25,524 nt of DNA from Alphaproteobacteria bacterium. GTDB taxonomy: Bacteria > Pseudomonadota > Alphaproteobacteria > CAAHEQ01 > UBA3637. The stretch covers positions 1 through 25,524 of the forward strand of contig CAAHEQ010000108.1 in NCBI GenBank assembly GCA_900772625.1, in the 5' to 3' direction. Numbering within the stretch: the first letter of the stretch is position 1; each line of letters starts with the position of its first letter. Positions 14,864 to 21,402 of this stretch are shown one piece after another. The position numbers were made by a program, and so were the translations under genes. The notes beneath the pieces are model-generated. The model saw only the letters and a list, made by a program, of their open reading frames with translations, did not search any database and was not told the DNA's origin.

Positions 14864-16321
14864 ATGTCTAAAATGAAAATATTGTTTGTCGCAAGTGAAG
14901 CGGCTCCATTTATCAAAACTGGAGGATTGGCGGATGTTGCGGCGGCTTTGCCTAAATACTTAAAACGTCAAGGGGCAGAGGTGAAACTTGTATTACCTTT
15001 GTATTCGTTGATTGATCGCGAAAAATACCAACTGCGCAAAATGTATGACGGCAGCTGCGTCAAAATGGGTAATTGCGAAGAATGGTACAGCGTATACTAT
15101 GCGGAAACGCCTTGCCACTATGACGCATATTTTATCGAGTTTAATAAATACTTTGACAGATATGGTGTGTACGATGATAAAAACTCGCACCAAGAATATC
15201 AAGACAATGCCTATAGATATGCATTCTTTTGCCGAGCCGCATTACAGCTTTCTAAAGATATGGGCTTTCAGCCCGATGTCGTGCATGTTCACGATTGGCA
15301 AACGTCCTTGATTCCGTATTATTTGAAGAAGGATCACGATCCATTTTATGCAAATACCAAAAGCGTGCTGACGGTGCATAACTTGCCTTATCAAGGCGTA
15401 TATGGTGCAGATGTATTAAACTATGCCAAGGTAGCGCCTGAAGACTTTAATATGTATGCATTCGAAAGCTATGGTCGCATTAACTTGCTTAAAGGCGGCA
15501 TTCGCTTTGCAGACAAAATTACGACTGTTAGCCCGCATTATGCCGAAGAGATTATGACGCCTTTGGGTGGTGCTGGATTGCATTGGTTGCTTCAAGAGCG
15601 TCGCGCGGATGTGTCGGGTATTTTAAACGGCATTGATTTGGATTTGTGGAATCCCATGAAAGATCCAAACATTGCGTATCCGTACGATGTAAAGTCGTAT
15701 AAGGAAGGCAAATCTAAGAACAAAAAAGTATTGCGAGATCATTTTGGCTTGGAACACAACAATACACCGATTTTTTCAATGGCGGTGCGTTTATCCGAAC
15801 AAAAAGGTATTCGGATGGTGACAGAATGTATTGAAGGCGTTTTACGTACGATGCAGGCTCAATTCCTGATTATGGGTGATGGTGAAGTTTGGGCTCAAGC
15901 TTATTTGGGCAACTTGCAAAATTACTACCCAGGCCAAATCAGTGTGCAACGCTTTAATGGTCCGTTGGAACACCTTGTAGATGCTGGCAGCGACTTTACG
16001 CTTATTCCGTCTTTGTATGAACCGTGCGGGTTAAAGCAAATGTACAGCCAACTGTATGGCACTTTGCCGATCGTCAGATCGACTGGCGGCCTTGCTGATA
16101 CGGTGCAAAATTATGACGAAAGCCAGGGCACAGGCTCGGGCTTTAAGTTCTATGACATTTCGGCCAGTGCGCTATATAATACAATTGGTTGGGCAAATTC
16201 GACTTATTACGATCGACCAGAGCATATGGACAATATGATTAAAACCGCTATGAATCAAGATTTCTCGTGGGGTCGTTCGGCCAAGAAATACTATGCGTTG
16301 TATCAACAACTGAAAGGTTAA
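14864..16321 (+). CDS. glgA: Glycogen synthase (ADP-glucose, GT5)
   Basis: A 485-aa glycosyltransferase family 5 enzyme that adds glucose from ADP-glucose to alpha-1,4-glucan. The N-terminal KTGGLADV loop (residues 18-25) binds ADP-glucose. HVHDWQTSLIPYY, TVHNLPYQGVYG and SGILNGIDLDLWNP follow. The C-terminal Rossmann half has FSMAVRLSEQKG, PSLYEPCGLKQMYSQLYGTLPIVRSTGGLADTV, with the expected Glu and STGGL. Length is normal. GGGAGAG precedes the ATG. No other glycogen genes (glgB, glgC, glgP) are in the window; the only partner is ddh, whose ATG starts 1 nt after the stop. Confidence 0.95.
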   Translation: MSKMKILFVASEAAPFIKTGGLADVAAALPKYLKRQGAEVKLVLPLYSLIDREKYQLRKMYDGSCVKMGNCEEWYSVYYAETPCHYDAYFIEFNKYFDRYGVYDDKNSHQEYQDNAYRYAFFCRAALQLSKDMGFQPDVVHVHDWQTSLIPYYLKKDHDPFYANTKSVLTVHNLPYQGVYGADVLNYAKVAPEDFNMYAFESYGRINLLKGGIRFADKITTVSPHYAEEIMTPLGGAGLHWLLQERRADVSGILNGIDLDLWNPMKDPNIAYPYDVKSYKEGKSKNKKVLRDHFGLEHNNTPIFSMAVRLSEQKGIRMVTECIEGVLRTMQAQFLIMGDGEVWAQAYLGNLQNYYPGQISVQRFNGPLEHLVDAGSDFTLIPSLYEPCGLKQMYSQLYGTLPIVRSTGGLADTVQNYDESQGTGSGFKFYDISASALYNTIGWANSTYYDRPEHMDNMIKTAMNQDFSWGRSAKKYYALYQQLKG

Positions 16322-16322
16322 T

Positions 16323-17231
16323 ATGGATACGATTAAAGTTGCAATTGTTGGTTGGGGAAACGTTGGCAAGTTTTGCAAGCAAGTGATTGAGAACTGTGCC
16401 GATATGGAGCTTGTAGGCGTTGTGCGCCGTGAAAGCTCTCTGCAACAGCCTCAGCCGCCCGAACTTGAGGGCATTGCGACTGTATCCGATATCCACGAGC
16501 TTGAACCGTTGGACGTAGCGATTGTATGTGTGCCTTCCCCTTTGGCATTCGAATGCGAAAAAGAGCTTTTATCCAGCGGTATCGCTTGTGTTGACAGCTT
16601 TGATATTCACAAAGATATTTTGGCAAGTCACGAAAAACTAACCCAATTAACCAAAGAAAATCGCACTGTATGTATTTATGGCGCTGGTTGGGATCCTGGA
16701 ACGGATTCGCTTATCCGCGCAGTGATGCAAATCGTGTCGCCTAATGGCGTTTCTACAACGACTTTCGGCGGCGTGCGTGGTGGCCGCAGTATGGGACATA
16801 CCGTTGCCGTGAAAGCAATAGAGGGCGTGAAGGATGCCGTCTCGCTGACATTGCCAAATGGCGCAGGCAAGCAAAAGCGCCAAGTGTATGTTGAATTGGA
16901 AAAAGGTGCTGATTTTAATTCGGTAGCGGCGGCGATTCGTGCTGACCAATACTTTGCTCAAGATCCGACTGATGTGATAGCGGTTAAAAGTGTCGCACAA
17001 TATGATACGCTCAACCACGGCGGACAAATTGATCGCGTGACGCCCGAAGTCGTACAGAGTTATCGAATCGAGGGCATCAACCCTTTTATGACAGCAAACG
17101 TCCTTGTGTGTGCGGCGCGTGCGGCCTATCGCGCGACAGAGCGCCAAGAGTACGGCGCATTTACGATGTTAGAGCGCCCGTTATGTGATTTTTTATCGGG
17201 CACTTTGGACGAATTACTGCAAAGTTATTAA
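16323..17231 (+). CDS. ddh: meso-Diaminopimelate D-dehydrogenase
   Basis: A 302-aa NADPH-dependent enzyme that reductively aminates tetrahydrodipicolinate to meso-diaminopimelate in one step, a shortcut in lysine and peptidoglycan-precursor synthesis. The N-terminal Rossmann motif is VAIVGWGNVG. Substrate-site motifs CVDSFDIHKDI, GAGWDPGTDSLIRA, GRSMGHTVAVKAIEGV and HGGQIDRVTPEV agree with the Ddh family. Length is slightly below the 320-326 residues of the best-studied enzymes. It is translationally coupled to glgA (1-nt gap). Ddh occurs patchily in bacteria, and its pairing with glgA is unusual. Confidence 0.92.
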   Translation: MDTIKVAIVGWGNVGKFCKQVIENCADMELVGVVRRESSLQQPQPPELEGIATVSDIHELEPLDVAIVCVPSPLAFECEKELLSSGIACVDSFDIHKDILASHEKLTQLTKENRTVCIYGAGWDPGTDSLIRAVMQIVSPNGVSTTTFGGVRGGRSMGHTVAVKAIEGVKDAVSLTLPNGAGKQKRQVYVELEKGADFNSVAAAIRADQYFAQDPTDVIAVKSVAQYDTLNHGGQIDRVTPEVVQSYRIEGINPFMTANVLVCAARAAYRATERQEYGAFTMLERPLCDFLSGTLDELLQSY

Positions 17232-17252
17232 ATTATCAGTAAATAAAAATTC

Positions 17253-17281
17253 TTGCAATTTGAAAAAAAGTTTGTTATACT
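17253..17281 (+). promoter_or_regulatory. Strong promoter of the unknown 17.3-21.4 kb cluster
   Basis: TTGCAA (17253-17258), a 17-bp spacer and TATACT (17276-17281). Transcription would begin near 17288, 24 nt before the first start codon and in front of a strongly structured segment. Confidence 0.7.
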
Positions 17282-17311
17282 TGGAGTGTAATTGCTCGCA
17301 AGGGTGGTTAT

Positions 17312-17500
17312 ATGTACCTTTTTAAAAGGTGCGAGAGCTGTCAGAAGCTCTTAGTATTGACGGTGTCTGATAGGCATCGAAAGGTTGCGGATTCGTCCGC
17401 GCTGAACTATCCCCGACATTATGGTCGGGGAGCTTGTAGCGAATGTTCAGAGAGACTTCGAACCCTCTTAAAGGCTATAAGAATCATTTCAATACTATGA
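17312..17500 (+). CDS. Possible 62-aa zinc-ribbon mini-protein in a structured leader
   Basis: A 62-codon frame from ATG 17312, with AAGGGTGG just upstream and a good promoter at the right distance. It encodes CESC near the N-terminus and CSEC in the second half: two CxxC pairs spaced as in small zinc ribbons, followed by a basic helix (ERLRTLLKAIR). The DNA is also strongly structured: GCGGA-TTCG-TCCGC (17387-17400) and CCCCGAC/GTCGGGG (17411-17417/17424-17430). CTGAAC (17402-17407) and a second CTGAAC (17504-17509) both match GTTCAG (17445-17450). CTCGC/GCGAG (17295-17299/17331-17335) would enclose the ribosome site and start codon. It may be a peptide, a regulatory RNA, or both. Confidence 0.4.
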   Translation: MYLFKRCESCQKLLVLTVSDRHRKVADSSALNYPRHYGRGACSECSERLRTLLKAIRIISIL

Positions 17501-17567
17501 TTTCTGAACTCTCCGGCCACCTTTTAATCAGGTGGTTAAAAAAATAAATAATAAGGAGATATTCAAA

Positions 17568-18620
17568 ATGTCAGTTAAAGATACGTTAAAAAAGAAAGTT
17601 GCTCCAGTTATGGCTGCTGCGGCTTTGCTTACACCAGTTGCCACACAAGCATCTGAGCAAAATGCGCCAGAGCCAAAGGACCAAACAATCGAACAAAAGA
17701 TTGAACAAGGCGTAGAGGCTCCTGCTGTGCTGAGGTTTGCGCCTGAAATGGCAAAAAAAGCGCAAAAGCTTGCCGAAAAGGCAGATGCCTTCAATCGTTG
17801 TGGTCTATCTGAAGATAGTCAAGCAATTGTCGTTTACTACCGCGATGATGGTTATATTCAAATTACAGGAGATAGTGAGCAAACTCAAAACAACTATGTA
17901 ATTTTGGATAAAGACGGTCGTGAAGTTAAAGATGTTGCGCCGTTGAAAAATCCAAATGGCATCAATATTGCATTGATGAATAATGGAGACTACGGTGTTG
18001 CAGTGAAGACGGAGTATGACGAGTTTGACGTGTCAGTTGCTGGAGGCAACTTAAAACGTGGTAACGATGGTGTTTATAAAGATGCACGCAAAATAAACAA
18101 AAAACAAACACTTGATGATCAAGTTGATAGACGCTATCTTGCGATATTAGCTCGCTTTGAGCCTGTCTTGAAAGAAGTATCACCCGAAATGGCAAAACAA
18201 GTATCCAAGTGGGCCGAGAAATACGATGTATTCAAGCGTTGTGGTGGTCCTCTTGTTGAGGCTAAGACAGTCGACGTTATGTTCCGCAATGATGGTTATA
18301 TTCAAATTACAGGGGATCGTGGCCGCTATGAATATGAGGAAAATGGTCGCAAGATTAACAACTGTGTGGTTTTGGATATGAATGGTAATGAAGTCAAAGA
18401 TGTTGCCCCAATTGCTAGCGCAGAGGGCGTTCAAGTTTCATTGAGCAAAGACGGGAACTATTCAGTTGACAATGTTGTTAATTTGGGCGGCTATAGTTTC
18501 CATAAGCCTATTTCCAAAGGTAAGGTTGAGACGAAGGATTACGCAAAAACGATTGAAAACATTGGTCAAAAGGCCGAAGACATTGCTAAGCTTGTGCACA
18601 ACGGTGTGTTAGGTCGATAA
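17568..18620 (+). CDS. Exported protein with two tandem copies of an unknown domain
   Basis: A 350-aa protein of unrecognised family. The N-terminus MSVKDTLKKKVAPVMAAAALLTPVATQAS is a Sec signal, cut near TQA-S. Two homologous repeats follow, at ~58-155 and ~205-300. Each opens PEMAKxxxKxAEKxDxFxRCG, continues with an xRxDGYIQITGD strand pair and closes with xVLDxxGxEVKDVAP. Each repeat holds one Cys in RCG, perhaps a disulfide or a metal site. The C-terminal ~45 residues are Lys-rich and helical. ATG 17568 is chosen because AAGGAG sits 10-15 bp upstream; an in-frame ATG at 17532 has none. A terminator follows. Likely periplasmic, secreted or surface-located. Confidence 0.75.
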   Translation: MSVKDTLKKKVAPVMAAAALLTPVATQASEQNAPEPKDQTIEQKIEQGVEAPAVLRFAPEMAKKAQKLAEKADAFNRCGLSEDSQAIVVYYRDDGYIQITGDSEQTQNNYVILDKDGREVKDVAPLKNPNGINIALMNNGDYGVAVKTEYDEFDVSVAGGNLKRGNDGVYKDARKINKKQTLDDQVDRRYLAILARFEPVLKEVSPEMAKQVSKWAEKYDVFKRCGGPLVEAKTVDVMFRNDGYIQITGDRGRYEYEENGRKINNCVVLDMNGNEVKDVAPIASAEGVQVSLSKDGNYSVDNVVNLGGYSFHKPISKGKVETKDYAKTIENIGQKAEDIAKLVHNGVLGR

Positions 18621-18626
18621 AAACCA

Positions 18627-18666
18627 AAAGGGAAGAGCTTTTTTTAAAAGCTTTTCCCTTTGCTTT
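18627..18666 (+). terminator. Terminator after the tandem-domain gene
   Basis: AAAGGGAAGAGCTT pairs with AAGCTTTTCCCTTT (one mismatch) around an A/T loop, followed by GCTTTT. It probably separates the exported-protein transcript from the four-gene block, or reduces read-through. Confidence 0.7.
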
Positions 18667-18683
18667 TAATAAGGGAGATACAA

Positions 18684-19037
18684 ATGGAATGGGTACAAGC
18701 AGGCATTTATTTAATTCAACCGACTGAACAAGGCAGACTTGTTTTTGAGTTGCCTGCGGTTGATGGTTCTGAGCCTGAGGAAAGTTATTTTTTCTATGAC
18801 GGCAAAGAGCACGCTTTGTTATACCGCAACAAGCAAAAAGGGGTCGTGTTGGATTACATCAATCCTGCAATCCGCGAAAAATTGTTTGCGGCCGACAAAG
18901 TGACGTTTCTTGAATACGACATCGAAAAAGACAATGTCGTTCGCACATACGATGTGCCGCTGAAACAAGTGCCAAACATCAATGTTCAAATTATGACAAA
19001 GGAGAAAAAAGATGAGCAATCAAAAGCAACAAAATAA
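18684..19037 (+). CDS. Unknown small protein A1, paralogue of A2
   Basis: A 117-aa protein with no signal peptide or membrane segment. It aligns along its length with the protein encoded at 21085-21396. Shared blocks are IQPTxQG near the start, YDGKxxALxxR in the middle, DYINPxxxxxL, and the C-terminal DNxVRxYxVPLKQVPxI. The pattern of alternating strands suggests a small beta-rich domain. I do not recognise the family. ATG 18684 is chosen from AAGGGAG just upstream; an in-frame TTG at 18660 overlaps the preceding terminator. Its last 26 nt overlap the next gene, so the two are coupled. A1 has a Lys-rich tail that A2 lacks. Confidence 0.72.
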   Translation: MEWVQAGIYLIQPTEQGRLVFELPAVDGSEPEESYFFYDGKEHALLYRNKQKGVVLDYINPAIREKLFAADKVTFLEYDIEKDNVVRTYDVPLKQVPNINVQIMTKEKKDEQSKATK

Positions 19038-19599
19038 TCAACCACAATCGGCACAAGCTTTTATGCAAATTTTGTCTGCCGTACAAAAAGCGCAACCTGC
19101 TCAAGCGGCGCAAGATACCCAAAATGCACAAAATACTGCGCCCCTCAAGCAAAATGACCATTCTGCACAAGTACTGGCAAAAACGGCTGCGGTAGGCGCT
19201 GTGGCTCGTGAAGCTGGGGGCACTGCTGCCGCAGCTACGGTTGCGGTTGGTAAGACGGTTGGTAAAGCAACGGGCGATCAGGACGCAGGCGATGCCGTTA
19301 TAGTGGGAACGAGCGCGGGAGCTGTTGTGGGTGCTTGGGCGCTAGGCGCGATTGCGGCGGGGACAGGCGTTGGCATTATTGCTGTGCCGTTCATTGTTGG
19401 ACCTGCGGTCGGGATTGCGTACTATCGTTTATGCAAAAACAAAGACAAGATTGCGCAGGCGTTAAAAGAGCGTGGTCTTGAGCCTGCAGGCAATGCTCTT
19501 GAAAACGGGGTGGAACGCATGCCAAATTACTCAAAGCAAAAAATAGACGAGGCTGAAGTAAAGATTAACAAGCACTCTTTGCAAGCGGCCAGAGCTTAA
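19012..19599 (+). CDS. Unknown Gly/Ala-rich membrane protein
   Basis: A 195-aa protein. The first ~55 residues are Gln/Ala-rich and disordered-looking (QKQQNNQPQSAQAF, AQAAQDTQNAQN). The middle (~58-145) is hydrophobic and packed with small residues: GTAAAATVAVGKTVGKATG, then VIVGTSAGAVVGAWALGAIAAGTGVGIIAVPFIVGPAVGIAYY. This forms one or two helices with GxxxG-like packing and may form a hairpin in the membrane. The C-terminal ~50 residues are charged and helical. Such glycine-rich hairpins occur in toxins, glycine-zipper proteins and membrane-remodelling proteins; nothing here decides between them. AAGGAG lies inside A1, and the starts overlap. Confidence 0.7.
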   Translation: MSNQKQQNNQPQSAQAFMQILSAVQKAQPAQAAQDTQNAQNTAPLKQNDHSAQVLAKTAAVGAVAREAGGTAAAATVAVGKTVGKATGDQDAGDAVIVGTSAGAVVGAWALGAIAAGTGVGIIAVPFIVGPAVGIAYYRLCKNKDKIAQALKERGLEPAGNALENGVERMPNYSKQKIDEAEVKINKHSLQAARA

Positions 19600-19636
19600 A
19601 AAGAGTTGTTAAATTATTCAAATAAGGGAGATTAAA

Positions 19637-21088
19637 ATGAGTCTAGCAGACAAGGTTATTAATGTGGCAATAGATGGGACGCCCATGAATCCATTGCAAA
19701 AACTGGCTTTTAAGCTGGTGTTTGGAACTAAACTCGGGCGAAAAATAGCTTTAAGAAGGATGAAAAAGAATTGGCAAAAAGTCTTTGGAAAGAAAGGAAA
19801 AGTTGACAAGGGGAAAGTAGCCAAAGGCATCGTTTCAAAGAATAAAAAGCAGTGGCCTGCAATATTCGATAAGGTCGTATTAGATGAAAAGCCTAATACA
19901 CCGAAAAGTCCGTATGAGGTGCACTTAAAGGGAGAAAACATCGTTTCTGATAAAGAAGCTGAAATGCCTGAAATGCTCCGCAAGATATTATCGCTGGGTG
20001 CAGTCGTAGAACCTAAAACCCCAAAAAATCCGCGTGCAAATCCGTACGAAGTGCGCATCAACGGTGAAATAAAAAGTGTTCAAGAGATTTTGAAAGATAT
20101 GGCCGATACGTCTTTGAAAGATGTTTTAAAAGATATGCACAAGGAAAATGATTACAAATTTCTTCAAAATATTTTGGGGGATAATATTAATTTAAAAGTA
20201 GAATCTCTAGAAGATCTTTACGCTGGAAAGAAGGCAACCAAAGAAGATGAGAAAAAAGCCGTAAACCCGTATTCTGATGAAGCATTGGAAAAACGTGGGT
20301 TGGAGATGCATATCTTTGAGGTAAGTATTGGTGGTTTGGGGCGTCCACTTATTCCAGGTGTGCCAGAACCGATGGCGGGATATCAAGAGCGTCCTGTGGC
20401 TATTGGGGGTGTTAAGGACCATATCTATATGTTTAACGGCAAGCCAGTCTATGAGCTTGATGGACGGTATTATTACACAGAAATAGTTCCAAAAGGAACA
20501 AAACCAAAAAAAGGTTTTTTAACAAAAAAAGCATTTCTCAAGATGAACAACGTGGATACAAATAAGGACCATTCGATTGATCTGGAACATCTGAAAAATG
20601 AGATCCAAAAGCTGCGTGAGCAGAATAAAGAGCTGACAGGTTTAAAACCATGGCAGCACCGTTTGCCTGATGGCACGATTGTAGCAACAGGTTTGAGGCT
20701 TGACGAAAACGTTATTATGCCTGATGGCAAGGAGTATGCAACAGGTGTGCGACGTGATCCAGCGAGGGAAGCAGACGATCAGAACGGTTTTAAGTTTGTG
20801 GACAGAGAAGCACGCCAGATAATTTTGTCTGATGGCACGGTTGTAAAGCTAGCGACATCAGAAGCTGAAAAGCCGACAAAAGAGCAGATCATCAATCCAG
20901 ATCAAAACAAAAAGCTGGAAAAAAATCCATGGGTTATTCATTTGGATAAGGTTGCGCAAAACTTTCAAAAACACGAGGATTACTTTAAGCAAAAGTATGG
21001 CCTGATTTTAGATGGAAGGGCAATTATGCCTGCTCACACAAAGGACATTTCATCTACTCTTGTGGCCACAAAAGGAGGCAGACAATGA
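19637..21088 (+). CDS. Unknown 483-aa protein with internal repeats
   Basis: No family is recognised. The N-terminus is very basic (residues ~28-75, with many Lys/Arg) and lacks a signal peptide. Two related units follow: SPYEVHLKGENIV with LRKIL (~95-120), and NPYEVRINGEIKSVQEIL (~135-165). A segment DTNKDHSIDLEHL (~306-318) has Asp/Asn/Asp/Ser/Asp spacing like an EF-hand loop, but His rather than Glu at position 12. A short coiled helix (LKNEIQKLREQNKEL) follows. Next are DGxxxATGxR motifs (LPDGTIVATGLR, MPDGKEYATGVR) and LSDGTVVKLATSE. AAGGGAG precedes the ATG. Its stop overlaps the start of A2 by 4 nt (ATGA), so it is probably made together with A2. Confidence 0.72.
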   Translation: MSLADKVINVAIDGTPMNPLQKLAFKLVFGTKLGRKIALRRMKKNWQKVFGKKGKVDKGKVAKGIVSKNKKQWPAIFDKVVLDEKPNTPKSPYEVHLKGENIVSDKEAEMPEMLRKILSLGAVVEPKTPKNPRANPYEVRINGEIKSVQEILKDMADTSLKDVLKDMHKENDYKFLQNILGDNINLKVESLEDLYAGKKATKEDEKKAVNPYSDEALEKRGLEMHIFEVSIGGLGRPLIPGVPEPMAGYQERPVAIGGVKDHIYMFNGKPVYELDGRYYYTEIVPKGTKPKKGFLTKKAFLKMNNVDTNKDHSIDLEHLKNEIQKLREQNKELTGLKPWQHRLPDGTIVATGLRLDENVIMPDGKEYATGVRRDPAREADDQNGFKFVDREARQIILSDGTVVKLATSEAEKPTKEQIINPDQNKKLEKNPWVIHLDKVAQNFQKHEDYFKQKYGLILDGRAIMPAHTKDISSTLVATKGGRQ

Positions 21089-21396
21089 ATCTTATAGACA
21101 TTAAAAATTATTTTATTCAACCGACTAAACAAGGTATTTATATCGTTGTGATGAAAGCGTTTGAGCAAGAACCTCGCTCGGCCAGCATTCAATATGACGG
21201 GAAAGATGCGGCGTTGTTTTTGCGTATGCCGACTCAAACGGTGTTGATTGATTATATCAACCCAACGGTGCAAAAGCAACTGTACCAATCGGGCTTTGTG
21301 ATCGTCAGCGAAATGGACGAGACGGGCGATAATATCGTGCGTGATTACAAAGTGCCTTTAAAGCAAGTGCCTGAGATTACCTTGGCCACTGCTTAA
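21085..21396 (+). CDS. Unknown small protein A2, paralogue of A1
   Basis: A 103-aa protein homologous to A1 at 18684-19037 (IQPTKQG, YDGKDAALFLR, DYINPTVQKQL, DNIVRDYKVPLKQVPEI). Its start overlaps the stop of the 483-aa gene (ATGA), with a strong AAAGGAGG site inside that gene. It ends 6 bp before the stop of the opposing TPR-methyltransferase gene. The divergence of A1 and A2, each next to a different partner gene, would suit partner-specific chaperones or adaptors, but that is speculation. No signal peptide. Confidence 0.72.
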   Translation: MNLIDIKNYFIQPTKQGIYIVVMKAFEQEPRSASIQYDGKDAALFLRMPTQTVLIDYINPTVQKQLYQSGFVIVSEMDETGDNIVRDYKVPLKQVPEITLATA

Positions 21397-21402
21397 AGGC
21401 TT

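Noticed and set aside
17517..17535. CCACCT/AGGTGG hairpin as an intrinsic terminator before the exported-protein gene
   Set aside because: It is followed by TTAAAAAAA rather than a T run on the plus strand, so it is better read as part of the leader fold.
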